Source: Fasciolopsis buskii (Eukaryota > Platyhelminthes > Trematoda > Plagiorchiida > Fasciolidae). Taken from it: 64,000 nt of DNA. The position numbers and the translations under genes were made by a program. The DNA lies in NCBI GenBank assembly GCA_008360955.1, contig LUCM01010445.1, forward strand, positions 126,376 to 190,375, in the 5' to 3' direction. This document shows positions 24,214 through 35,369 of this stretch, in pieces (position 1 is the stretch's first letter; each line of letters starts with the position of its first letter). A model generated the notes under the pieces. That model did no database searches. It saw nothing but the letters and a program-made list of their open reading frames with translations, and was not told where the DNA came from.

Positions 24214-26090
24214 TTGCATTTCCCTAATAAAAACGAGTACTTAGTAGAAACAGAGGCAAATAAGGAGGATCATTTTGACTTCTGCCTAAGGGAGTCTCTC
24301 CTTCGGAAAGAAGCTGGGGCGCTGAGGCATAAAATTCACCCCATAATACTTTCAAGACTATATAACTTAAGAAGCTATGATCGCAAACAATCAGTGAACT
24401 TCCTGGTTCCTTCTGATGGTGAGTATGCGACAACCCCAAAAGACGTAGCTGAGGAGTTCAATCAATATCTCGCCTCTTCCATGGCCCAAGCTGTAGTCAG
24501 CGACCCACCGGGACTACAGACTAGGAATAACTACACCTTGTATGCTGTCCTTTGATGTTAAGACTACTGAGCGGCATTTAGCCATTTTCAAACCAGGGTC
24601 CTGCCAAGGCCCTGATGGCATCCCTCCATCAGCTGTCCTTCGTTGTGGCCCTCACCTACCTTTGCTAATGCTCAACCTCTTCACACCTTCAATTACCTCT
24701 GGTGTGGTTCCGGTCAACTGGGAGCACTTTGTAATAACCCCTATCCATACGAAGGGGTCTTTGCATGACATGTCCGATCACCGTCCCATCAATTATACGC
24801 CTGCTATCTCCAGGGTTATGGGGAAGATGTCAAAGCGATTCATCGTGGACCACCTCTTAGCCTTCAACCTCCTTAGCGCCAAACAGCACGGATTTCTCCA
24901 ATCTCCTGCTTTCTCCACCTGTCAGTTTGACTTCCTGAACCTCCTAACTAACCTAGCGAACAGGGGTATGGCATTCGCAGTCATCCACCTCGATATGTCT
25001 GAGGCCTTTGACCGTGTCCCTCATCTGCACCTTTTATCCAAGGTAAGCTCCTTTGGCATCACCGATAATCTATCCTGGCTCTTGTCTTACCTAACCCAAA
25101 GATCACAAGTGGTCTCCATTGACGGCATTACCTCTAATCCCAGACCTGTTACTAGTAACGTCATGCAGGGCAGCGTACTTGGTCCCCTGCTATTCCTTGC
25201 GCACATTAATGATGCCCTAAATTCAATATCTCATGGCGTCCCTTTCCTGTTTGCTGACGAAAGAAATAGTTTATCCTCTTAAGTCAAATGAAATTATTAC
25301 TGCGGCCAGAGACATTTGTGCCGATTGTCTGCTTTGGACGACTGGTGTACCTCTTGGATGTTGAGCTTCCCCGCCGATTAGAGCGAAATACTCACATATA
25401 GGTGTTCAACACCTAAAATTCAATTTTGCTACGTGGATCTCCTATTGCATGTAAACCCACAATCCGTGACCTTGGTCTTAACTACTCAGCCTCTAAATTT
25501 CTCAGAGCATGTAGTTATTCAGTCGGCTAAAGCTAGGAGAAATGTAAGTCTGGTTTTTCGCAAAATGAAACTATTCGACAGCATCATCAGCATTTATAAA
25601 ACAAATGTTCAATCACTCTTTGAGTATGGCCCTTTGATATGCTCCAGCATGTCAAAGTCGGATAGGATTTACATTGAAAGTATTCAGAGACTCTTCACTA
25701 AGCATGTGATAGGTTGGTCGACGACTTTGAATTACAAAGAACGCTGTCTAGCCCTCAAACTTGAGCCACATGGGCCACGGCGACTGAAAGTTAACCTGGC
25801 TTTTCTGCTTAACCTGGCGAATAGGCGCTCTCCTCTGCCAGACCCTACCCTTTCGGTCACAGGTCTCTAACCATTCATACAGAAATCTCCAAGTCCTCTT
25901 TAAAGTCGCATTTATTTCTTGTTGTTTATGCCAAACTTTGGAACAAACTTCCGTTTAGCATGCGGTGCAAACAGAACCAATCCAGTTCTAAGGCTGCCTT
26001 AAATATGTACCTAAGTGTCACCCAGGTCCCTCAAATGATCAACACCCCTATCGCGGAAAAGCATACCTTTGAGTCAGTCATCCTTTTCTA
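24214..26090 (+). pseudogene. CR1-like LINE copy B, linker to C-terminus
   Basis: This copy is 5' truncated in the linker between endonuclease and RT (DFCLRESLLRKEAGALRHK, then GEYATTPKDVAEEFNQY). A frame change near 24550 leads into a 246-codon RT frame: GSCQGPDGIPPSAV, then NLLSAKQHGFLQS, motif A (HLDMSEAFDRVPH) near 25000 and motif B (VMQGSVLGPLLF) near 25165. Motif C reads FLFADERNS, with the second catalytic Asp replaced by Glu, and a stop follows. A third segment at 25433-25870 carries the RT thumb region (SMSKSDRIYIESIQRLFTKHV). The C-terminal LWNKLPFSMR lies near 25950, and the frame ends near 26090. It is better preserved than copy A. Confidence 0.82.
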
Positions 26091-26424
26091 AATACACATC
26101 CCCCCTCTGTTTTCAACAAGCCCTGCTTTCCATAACGCTCTATCTGAGGGCGCAAGAGAACCTAGTACACCAGCGTAATACAGACAACACCGAAGATTAA
26201 CCTTCGGCGATCGCTGGGTAAATGGAATGGTCATAACCATTTTAAAAGGGGACCTACCCTTGGCCCAAAACTAGGCCCAACGTTTCCCAACTGGCAGACG
26301 CGCAAATACCATGGATATTTCTTCCCACTTTACCATTCACTCCCATGCTTCTGGGTACTACCCTGGACACCCTACCACATGAGTTCTTTATTATTAGCCA
26401 GCCCTAGGTAAGATCTTTTTATTT
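26091..26424 (+). other. Probable 3' untranslated region of CR1 copy B
   Basis: Non-coding sequence after the last LINE codon. It includes a small palindrome (CGAAGATTAACCTTCG, near 26192) and ends near GTTCTTTATTATTAGCC at 26383-26399. Assignment to the LINE 3' end is by position only. Confidence 0.35.
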
Positions 26425-26550
26425 TGAAATATTGTTCCTTGTGGAATTCATTGCCTCAACAATCTAAATCCGCCTTCAAAAACAAAGTCCGGAATCTACT
26501 GAATGTTCAGACCGTCAGTTGCATATACGACCCTTATCTCTCAGAGACTT
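26425..26550 (+). pseudogene. Second CR1-like C-terminal scrap
   Basis: One frame reads LKYCSLWNSLPQQSKSAF then KNKVRNLL. This is the WNxLP C-terminal signature of CR1-type ORF2, already seen once at about 25950 in copy B. It is therefore a separate fragment or a tail duplication. Nothing upstream of the motif is present. Confidence 0.5.
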
Positions 26551-27529
26551 GGGCGTACGCAGTTTGGTTAGGATTTTAGCAGTTTCTACAGTAAATTCCT
26601 CAAAATCCGGATCTCAGCCAACAACACCAAATAACATTAAGTTCTGTGATAGCAGAATGATGCTTGATTCTGTGGCACCTATAACCGCGATTAACCCTCT
26701 TTATGTCAATCTTCCAGCCCTTGGTTACTTTCCCCATAGATTTCTCTGCTCCTTATTCACTCTGCAAACATAAAGGATCTTGTCAATAGGCTAGATATTA
26801 CCGGAACTAGTTTCTCTCTTCGTAGACGTCTCATCGGAGAACACATTCGAGGTTCCTTTTACTCTTCCTACCTACTCATCTTGATCCACAGTAATCTGCT
26901 AACGCGAACCAGGGAGACTCCTTTCCCCTAAGTACCCAGCCTAGTTCCATTTACAAAAAAGAGGAAAATCTGTCCACGGAACACAGACGATCTGTTTTGC
27001 CTATGCACCACACAAGTCCACATGAGTAAGTTTCAAGCAGCACCCGTTAATGAGAGCAAGACGAGGCGTTAACGATGACGGAGCCCTACGTACAGCTCTG
27101 TGTCTTACTGCATAAACCACCACTCTACGTGTGCTTGCTTATCCCCACTTTTGCTTCTTTCGTCCGTGCAAAAACCCAAATGACTGTGACAGGTTTGCTT
27201 CAGCATCTCCAAAAGTGGGGAAAATAGACCATCCCCAGCACTTGCAAAAAAAAACACGGAAAATTAAGGTCAGGCGGAGGAACTATGGAAAGTACCTATA
27301 TGGGCCCAACCATTCCTCTGCTAGAAAAAGAACAAGACTCTGCTGGATCAGGCTGAGCCTAGCAACCAAAGCATATTCCGGCTGCAAAGGAATAGGCCAC
27401 CTCCTACAATGGATATGCGTGCCATTAGCCCAGACCTGACCCTGCGAAAGGGGAAACTCCATGCCGCTTTTGCTTGGTAGATAAACAACTGGCTGCTCTA
27501 CTGGACGGTCTGGGGAAGTAGCGCAGCGA
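26551..27529. other. Unassigned sequence
   Basis: No gene called. A 102-codon frame at 27131-27439 has a cysteine and histidine spacing that loosely resembles a zinc knuckle, but the spacing is wrong and one position is Tyr. Confidence 0.4.
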
Positions 27530-29275
27530 ACTATACACTTGTTTCACCACCTGCTCTCTATTTTTCAACATACCACTATCCGCCCAACCGCACACCTGGT
27601 ACGTATGCTGACGTCTATAACAACTGCCGTCATTCTACTTTCTTAATTGTTCATGCATGCTTACTAAAACTACTATGTGGTTCAACCTTCTGACTTCCTG
27701 TTCAAACACAAATCACCGATCCAAATGTTCTCATGCTTTTCTCTTCTCTTCTTTCTATGACTTCTCGTGGAAAATCCTGTCGTAGCATCCAGCCCACGCT
27801 GCCATCCGCGACCCTTTCAGCTATGCCCTTTCCTAGCAAGTGGAATTAGTAAACATCGGCGGTAGATCACATGATCAGTTATAGCTGCTCCCATGTAGCA
27901 TGTACATCTCGTAGACCAGAGGAGTTCCACAAACAGAACAAACAGTGACTTAATTCCCTGAACATTGGGCTAGCGGTCCTTTCAGGCCACTGTAATCTGC
28001 ATCTGCAAAGATGTCAGGAGATGAAAGAGGAACGCATTACAAATAAGGACCACGCAGCCTAGGACTGATTGAGCCATATACCCAATAAGGCGAAAGCAGA
28101 CGGCGTTCGTTGTACACGTCCCATCAACGGGAAACTCCCTCCTACGCATTTCAAGACAGTCGCCCGGTCCCTGCAGTCTTCGTAGGAAACAAACTGTTAT
28201 CGCTGTTTCCATTTTTGTTTACTTACCTTGGCACCAGGTGGAACAAAATCCAGACTGTCCTCTCTCTCCCTGGCTCTTCTCCAGGCTCGCCAGTGACCAC
28301 AGATGCGACGCAAACTATCGCCGAGAGCTCCACTCCATCCTTTGCGCTGGTTTTCTATCCACTTTAGGAAACTGCTATCCCGACTTGATGCTCCAACACC
28401 TGGCCGCGTAATCCTAAGACAAACAAGTCAACGCCAATGACTGCTCCGGGTACCTCATCTCTGAGGAACCATTACGATTGGCCAAAAAGTTAATAACACT
28501 ACTGAAATGTCGCCCAAACCCACAACCTCCAGTCCCTACCGCCACAGAACACCATAATCTCCGACATTAAACAAGGGAAACACAGGTCGTTGATGTCAAG
28601 TGCATTTAAAGATTGATTGGAAATCTTATACTTACTGGTTTTCCTCTGCCACACATCACAATCCGCTCCCAGCCGCATAAGTTCAATGGCCATTTTCGCA
28701 AGTTCCATTGTCTCTCCGTCCACAATTCTTCATATATTTTCTTCCCAAAAATTGTTTGATGCAGCCTTGAATGTTTCCTGCTGTTTCGACCTAAGCATTA
28801 TTTTGACTATTGAATGTTGTTAATTACCATTCTCCATCCGCCTCATATGATATCCAGTGTGATTTTGACTATTCTCCATCCAATTATTACACTCATATTG
28901 ATCTTCGTGTTTGCCACTTAACCCTCCTGATTTCTGATGAACCCGGCCACTTGACAATGCCCACCATTTCTTCCTGGCCAAATTTCGCGCCTGCAGTAAG
29001 CACCTTTGAGGCTTTTAAGCACGGACTGACTCGCGGTGCGCGACTGATAGTCAGCCCCAGAAAGTTTCGGCGAAGGATTATTTAGCTCTGAGTTGAAGCC
29101 CAAAAACTCGTGATTAGCCCATCTCATTGCAGGTTATGCTCATGAGAGCACAGACACTGCATCTCCAGGACTAAATTTTTGTTTTACGGTTTCCACCGCG
29201 CCATGTTTGTGTAAATTTGATCTTGCCTTGCGCATGATTCTCGAATGTCGAGAAATATACCAATTATTATTAACT
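27530..29275 (+). repeat. Family R interspersed repeat, copy II
   Basis: Collinear with copy III. The CGCAGCCTAGGACTGATTGA block near 28054 matches 43948. The ATTTCAAGACAGTCGC block near 28147 matches 44047. CCTCATATGATATCCAG at 28846 matches 17211. The closing module GATCTTGCCTTGCGCATGA with GTCGAGAAATATACC and ATTATTATT lies at about 29219-29272. It lacks the roughly 1.1-1.3 kb interior segment of copy III that includes the 44878-45816 tract. A minus frame (27982-28212) has a counterpart at 43863-44111 (both with YMAQSVLGC or CMAQSVLGC), but no known domain. Confidence 0.6.
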
Positions 29276-29299
29276 TTTTCGACTGGTTCTGTCTCTTAT

Positions 29300-30713
29300 T
29301 TCCGACCTCCCTTAATTAGGAGGGCGGTACATCGTTTGAGTGATAGGGCGTCGACACAGGACAGGATGACGATACATCGGTAACTGGCGGATCAGGGTAA
29401 TTTAACCCACTGGCGTCACATACAGCCACAAAGGACGTTTTCTTCATGGACAGCAGTGGCGTTAATATTTTTCCTGAACGACTGTGATGGGTACGGGAAT
29501 GAAATGCAGCGGTGCAAAAATTCATACACTCTAGTCCTTTCTGTGACCTTAATAGGAAGTTTTGTGAGGCCTTTAAGATGAATCTAACTGTGGTTGGACG
29601 ATAGTTCCCAAGACCATGTTTGGTATGGGGGAAGCTGCCACTACGGGGAGTGCAGCAACCTGTTGGAGGTTTGTTCGGCGTGGGAGCCAGTGGTTATGTG
29701 CAGGGATAACGTGTAGGGGCAGTGAGTTTCGAGGGATAGATAGTGAGCCACTGGTAGCTGGAAGCCCACGCGGGGTAGAGGCATGACAGAACGAGGGGCC
29801 GGGTGAGAGAACCTGTTGGAAGTAATGATTGACTTCGTCCCACTTCCCCTCCAACTCCTAGCGAATGGATATAGTTGGGTTGTGTAGGCAGTGAGAATGC
29901 TACTATAGTGGCGGTCGGTGGTTATGCGGAAGTATTTGGTAAGAAGGCTCGAAGTGTATCGCAAGAAGCTGGTAGGTAAAAGACTATTAAAATACCCTAG
30001 CGAAGGAAATGTATAGCGGCAGGTCTCCGAAGATGGAGCTCTAGGTTGGTTGATGTTGACTATAGGTTGACAGTTAGTTTTGTAATAGGGGTTGACGACC
30101 ACCGGAGGGATGTAAGCACGGAGGTAATGGGTGATACGGCACTTGGCTGGCGGGTTCTGGACTTCTTCGGATTGGGATCGGGTTTACGAGGTTGAGAAGT
30201 GGTCCTACACCCGGGAGACGTGGGCCCAAGTTGGATAGTAGAGTCTCGCAGGCCCCATGAGGTTCCGCGAATGAGCATTCGGGCGGTGGCTTGGGGTTTC
30301 CTTAAAGGAGGAAGTACTTAGGTTGTTTGTGTAGTGGAGTGGGCTCTGGAGTAGTACTGAGGTAAGCCAGATTTGTGTAGTCGTGGTGGGTTTAGAGCCT
30401 ACGAGATCTAGAGAGGCGAAACTGTTCTACCTTAAGGTAACAGTAATTTTGCCTCGGGATGTTGAGGCAGCACACAAATCTGCTGCTGGAGTGACATTTT
30501 TGAGAAGTCACCTGGTATATTAGGGCCAGTATTGGAGAAGCACATTGAGTTTCCAGATACATGGTTAGAGGTATCGTCAAGTAAAAGCAGATGGAGCCTT
30601 TTACTCGGGGGTTGCATAAGATAAGGTGAAATCATTAGATCCAGATCCATTACAGGTGACTTTGGTGCCGGGATCTCAGAAAGACATGCCCTACAACCTC
30701 CTATTTGACTCAA
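29300..30713 (-). pseudogene. Proline/serine-rich frames, possibly ORF1-to-ORF2 region of CR1 copy D
   Basis: Overlapping minus-strand frames (30432-30713, 30060-30278, 29641-30102, 29573-29854) are rich in Pro, Ser and Thr with no domain. They resemble in composition the spacer between ORF1 and the endonuclease of CR1 copy C (38400-39150), and they lie downstream of an ORF1-like segment on the same strand. Direct homology to copy C was not demonstrated. The segment abuts the 3' tail of family-R copy II near 29280. Confidence 0.3.
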
Positions 30714-30999
30714 GGCTGGACGAGTGGGGGGTTAGGGTCTGCGGGCATACGAATGCCACAGGATTTGTTTCCCATCCTCAAAACAACTCTCGTTACACGG
30801 GACTTTTGTCGGTGAATGTTTTATTTTTGCAAATGGAGTTTTTTGGCAGCAATTTGACAATTGTTGATAAACTGTTTAGCCATAGTTATTTGAAAATTGG
30901 AAATCGAGTAGCAATTAAAGCGGCGCCACTTTTTTAATCTATTGCAAGCGCGCTTTTAATGAGGCATGCCACAGGCGTTAAGAATGCATAAATTCAATC

Positions 31000-31175
31000 T
31001 TTATCTTTCTTTTTTATTGAAACAAAAATATGCATCAATTTTCAACAAGGGGTCGCGGTCAGCGGAGGGCCGCCAAGTGGGGAAGTTGACTGGCAGTGGG
31101 AGAATTCGAACCCTTGACCCTCACGCCCAAACGCCACGACCTTATCTGTTTGTCCACCGCCGTCCTATTTTCTAG
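31000..31175 (-). mobile_element. tRNA-derived SINE candidate inserted in CR1 ORF1
   Basis: On the minus strand, GGCGGTG near 31170 pairs with CACTGCC near 31099 as a seven-base acceptor-like stem with one G-T pair. GGGTTCGAATTC just before CACTGCC is a B box, and GTGGACAAACAGATAAGG sits where the A box and D arm belong. T-arm pairing is imperfect. Downstream, an A-rich AATAAAAAAGAAAGATAAAG stretch near 30996-31020 could be the SINE tail. The left edge lies at the point where ORF1 homology stops. Confidence 0.5.
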
Positions 31176-31466
31176 GCGCATACCACCGGGGATTTTGAAC
31201 GCCACAGCGCACTTATCTGCTACTGTACGTTTTAGAACTTCGGTGATGATTGAGTCCAAAAAGCGACACGTGTACATTAAGCTTTGAGAGGTGGAAGAGC
31301 GCGTCGATTCCATGACATTCATCACTTTGGATAGACGCAAAAGTGGGTCTTCCAGTGACTCGAGTTTTTTCTGCAGGTTTGTTATCATTTGCTCATAGTC
31401 GGCAGTAATTTGTTTGAGTCTACGAATGTTGCAGAACGGGGAGTGCTTTCATTCGAGCGTGACATT
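31176..31466 (-). pseudogene. CR1-like ORF1 N-terminal fragment (copy D)
   Basis: A start codon at 31464-31466 opens MSRSNESTPRSATF. After a one-base shift the frame continues as LKQITADYEQMITNLQKKLE, a likely coiled coil, and then KVMNVMESTRSSTSQSL and FLDSIITEVLKRTVADKC. That order (short head, coiled coil, conserved block) is typical of CR1-type ORF1 proteins, which bind RNA. The sequence breaks after GGMRLEN at about 31176, where a tRNA-like element begins. Confidence 0.5.
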
Positions 31467-32149
31467 TCATTATCGTTTATTTTCAAGTGTGGATGAACCG
31501 TTCCCTTGAATGAAACGCTGGAGGACTGGCGATAGATCTACGGTCAACTCGATTCGAAGAAGTCTTAGATCGGGGTACAGGAGGTACCAGTAACGGAACG
31601 ATGCTGCTCACTTTATCAGATAAGAAATTCTGGTAAATATTCAGAGATAATAGGCGCATAACAGGTCTAAAAGAATAGGCCTGAATGTAAGCTATCGGGC
31701 CGAGTATACCGTCTTAACCTGGAGTGCCGTAAAACGGGACACGCTACTGTAACAGGAACACGATATTGGAGCAAAAACTTAAAGGCCCAAGTCTCACGAT
31801 TCGACTGGGCATGAAGAAGGTGCCTCGAGGAGTGGATACATGTATAGTGGGGAAATAAGCGGACCGGTCGACAGATACTTCCGCTCTTGAGACCAAATAA
31901 GCTGAACAAAGAAATGTACTATTTGCGGTGCCACAGTGCTTGGATTTTTTTCAAGTTAGAACTAGAAATTCGACAGTCTAAGCTTAGACAAAACACTGGC
32001 AATGTAATTAGTCACGGAGCATGTCAAAAACTGATATTCAGAAAAGTTTAGCGAATTTTTCCGGCTAAGGAAAAGATTCGAAATATCCTAAAAATGCATA
32101 AATGACAGCATTCTAGACTGAGAAATCAAGATGTTACTTCACACGCGGT
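31467..32149. other. Unassigned sequence, possibly 5' UTR of CR1 copy D
   Basis: Upstream of the ORF1-like start codon on the minus strand, with no recognised feature. Confidence 0.35.
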
Positions 32150-32448
32150 GCGGTGTATTGCAAGTTGACCTTTATAAAAATGCGTTCACTGTCCCATTCC
32201 TTTGGCATTTCACTCTTGTTTAAGATTGCCGAAGAAACCTACAAATCGCGCCGGAAATGGTGCCCCGGTAGTCAGGCGACCAACTTCCGGCCTAGCCAGA
32301 CGTGTTTTAATCAATCGTCCAGTGGTGTACATATATCATCCTCCACCATTAACAGAGCTCCTACTACCTATAGTGAGATTTCCAGTAGTCTGCCTCCAGG
32401 GCCCTTCTGCCAGTCGCGTGAACTCAGCCGAAGTATTAAATAATATTA
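32150..32448 (+). repeat. Possible 3' end of a second repeat, with AAT-rich tail
   Basis: Plus-strand sequence ends in TATTAAATAATATTAATAATAG at about 32435-32456. The same simple repeat is the tail of the minus-strand family-R copy at 32449-32810. The upstream block (GTAGTCAGGCGACCAACTTC, then CAGTCGCGTGAACTCAGCCG) has no second copy in this window, so its repeat status is unproven. Confidence 0.3.
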
Positions 32449-32810
32449 ATAATAGTGATAATAATGTATGTTTCTCGATTTGCGAGATGCATGCGCAAGG
32501 CAAGATCAAGTTTTACATAGATGATGAACAGGAAACACGGACAATATAAATCGAAGGGAGAGGGGATGAGAGCGACCTTTGGTAATTTGGAAGGTTTGTT
32601 TGTTTTTGTATAATTCTCGACGTACGAGAGTCATGCGCAAGGTAAGATTAAAATTGGGCCAAGAAGGCACGGTGCAAACACAAAAACGGAAACCAAACAT
32701 ATGATGCAATGTGGTTTCGCTCACAAGATCGTAACAGGCAATGTGATTTCCCGAGCATGGGGCTTTAAATCAAAGCTAGATAATGGTTCGTATAGATTAT
32801 TCTGTGACTG
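32449..32810 (-). repeat. Family R, copy IV (3' end only)
   Basis: Reverse complement of 17418-17779, with position x matching 50228 minus x and about 16 differences in 362 bases. It contains the same doubled 3' module (GCGCATGACTC and GCGCATGCATC) and ends in an ATT-rich tail. It is abruptly truncated at 32810, as expected for 5' truncation of a retrotransposed copy. Confidence 0.75.
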
Positions 32811-35369
32811 ATTGCCAGTCCTGCAATGATTTTTCTGGTCCATCGGGATGTCCTGGCCTGCCGGCGTTGGAGGGGAGATGCCATCCCTGTTTGAGGTTTT
32901 GATCGCAGGTCGGCGCGATCGTTTATCCGCAGGCAGTTAGCGCACTGTGCCAGCTAGAGCTTATATTCAGTTTTTCACCCCAGGTCACTATCAGGGAGCT
33001 GGTCCTAATTTTTGTTTACGGTGCCAATTTGGCCGGTTTTGCGCATTGTTATATATTCTCCACCGTTGAGTTTGCCGCTAAATAGCTTTGCATTAGTTAT
33101 TCTCCACCAAGATGCTTTTACATCAAAGTTTCCACATCTTTAAGCGTGGTGATTAATCCTTTAGGATCTTTAGGGTTTCCTTTAAGTATTCTGTATCTTA
33201 CCTCCACAGTCTCATCGGTCTTGCCCCTGCTGAACTCCAGTTTACCGGCTTGGGGACATAGTCAGTTCCATGCTATTGAAGTGCCTGACCTTTTCGGGGA
33301 AGGCCGGGCTGTCCCAAGCCCTGTGATTTCCACTGTCCCGTAATCACCCTTATCGAGCAAAGACAGGCACTGGAGTTCCGTGACTTCAGCTGCCTTGCTT
33401 GTGATTAAAAAAACCAGTAGTGACCTCCAATGCCAGGTCTTAACCTGGTATTCTCTTTAACATGCTGAAGCACTGTGGTTACGTGCAACAAGATACGTCA
33501 CTAAGTTGAATCAAGGTCGTCTATCCAGTTCGGAGTGAGCTCAGTAGGCCGCCGCGTGCACATCACAAGCAGGTATGGTCTGTAAGTGACGAAAAGGGAT
33601 CATTTGTGTAGTAACGCTAACGACCACTGAAAATGTATGTGAAGTGGAAGTGACTGAACTGAACTTCGAGGTACCGCGTGGTTCACATTTTTGTGGTGAC
33701 CGATTAAATAAAATGCCAGCGGAATAAAGCAAGTTTTTCTGATTTAAAGGGATACTGGTGAATTGTGTGGCGTGGGTAAACTTTTGCTGCCTAAATTTTA
33801 CCACTGGCCTGATTTCACAGCAGGTGATTTTGCATAAGGCACATTCTCTATTAAGCCTGTCCGTCAATTTTTGTGGTAATTTCCCACGTTATTCGTGTTT
33901 TCATTCAATAATAATAATGATATTCGTACATTTCTCGGAAAGTTTGCGAGGCATGCTTGGTTGCATGATCAAATGTTACAGGGGTATTGCAAGTTACATT
34001 GAACAAGCAGATGAACCTTTTGGTACGAAATGAGAAGAAATAGCAAAACTGGCATATCAAGAAGAACAAAGTGTTTGTGCGCACGCGGGTGCGGAGTTCA
34101 ACTGGACCTTGGTGTCGGGTGTGGAGGTGTCTGCAGTATTCGGATTTAACGGGTCTATAAAATGGACATGAATGTTGAAAATGTCATAAAGAAAGTCTCC
34201 AAAGATCTTGAGTGCAAGGCAAAAACTTGTCAAAACAGAACAAAACAACTAGTGGAAAGAGTATTAGTGGCCTACAGATATCATTGATCCTGGAGCCAAG
34301 AAAATAGTCAAAGGTCTTTTGAAAATGCGGGAGGACGAAGAACACTGGCTAATCATTGTTCAAAGACATGAATAATGGAAATGTCGTCGGCATTGATGAA
34401 AGTGAGGATTGATGTGATATGCTTGAATAATATACATTTAACGCTGGTAAGCCAGTGTGGAACAAAAACGAGTTTCTTTGCTCCTTTGTTTGCGTTTTTG
34501 GCTTAGCTGATAGGGGTTACTGGCATGCTGATAGCCGCTATTGCCAAGGCGATGATTAAGGTGATTTTCGCAGTAGACGATGGTAGCGGCATCTGGAACA
34601 GGGATCTAAGTGTGAGTGCCTTCGTGGCAACTGGATGTCAACGTGGTGAGGATTTTGGACACGGGCGGCCAGTTCCAGCAGTAAATCTGTGCAACCGGGA
34701 GGACTTATCCGCTCAAAGTGTCACAGGATTTGTGGATCACGTTATGTGGCCTCGACACTTTGGCAGACTTGCAACGTTGGTGATTCATGAGGGTTGGAAG
34801 CAATGTCCACTTCACCGTGGAGCAGATCGTATTTATCCGTTCTGGGATAGTTGATCTAAGCCTTGGGTCAGCTTGTTTTCACGGTGTGTTGAGACGTGCG
34901 AGGATGGGGCCAGAAATTGATTGGTAGCCTCCTGGCGAGACACGAGTGCAAAAGCACATAACTGAAACGGAAAAGGGAGAGATGGCAGTCTGGAGGTATT
35001 CCAGCTGAGGGTTATGGTGCGTGAAAACCAAATAACGAGACGTGATGAACGTTATGCAGAATGAGGTATCAGGTTACACCGAATTACTCGCGTGGAATGG
35101 TCTAATTGTTAAATGCATGCAGAAGAAAGGGCCTAGATAGGGACATCGAATATTAGTTTGAGAATAAGTAAAAATGTGATGTATGTCTTTTTATATACCT
35201 TGCTACATGCGCACTAAACAAGATGGAAAGTCAGGTGAGAAATTGCACTGGCTTGTTTCATTGACGGAGTTTTCTTCCTATACTTACAGTGATTTGTACT
35301 TGCGGAGACTACTGGGAATAAAAAATGGCTATACCTAGTTGAGTGGGTTGAGATAAGCGTTATATTCAG
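32811..35369. other. Unassigned sequence and probable CR1 copy C 3' UTR
   Basis: The last few hundred bases before 35370 probably belong to the 3' untranslated region of CR1 copy C. Elsewhere no gene is recognised. A 109-codon plus frame at 34525-34854 has no known motif. Confidence 0.4.

Noticed and set aside
21840..26090. Twin-priming inversion producing CR1 copies A and B from one insertion
   Set aside because: Both segments cover the RT region, so they overlap on the element and cannot be two halves of one copy.
27360..27420. CCHC zinc knuckle (YSGCKGIGHLLQWIC) suggesting a retroviral-type gag
   Set aside because: The first Cys is Tyr and the His-to-Cys spacing is five instead of four; no other gag or pol motif nearby.
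31095..31175. Functional tRNA gene
   Set aside because: T-arm and anticodon arm do not pair properly; better explained as a SINE head or tRNA pseudogene.
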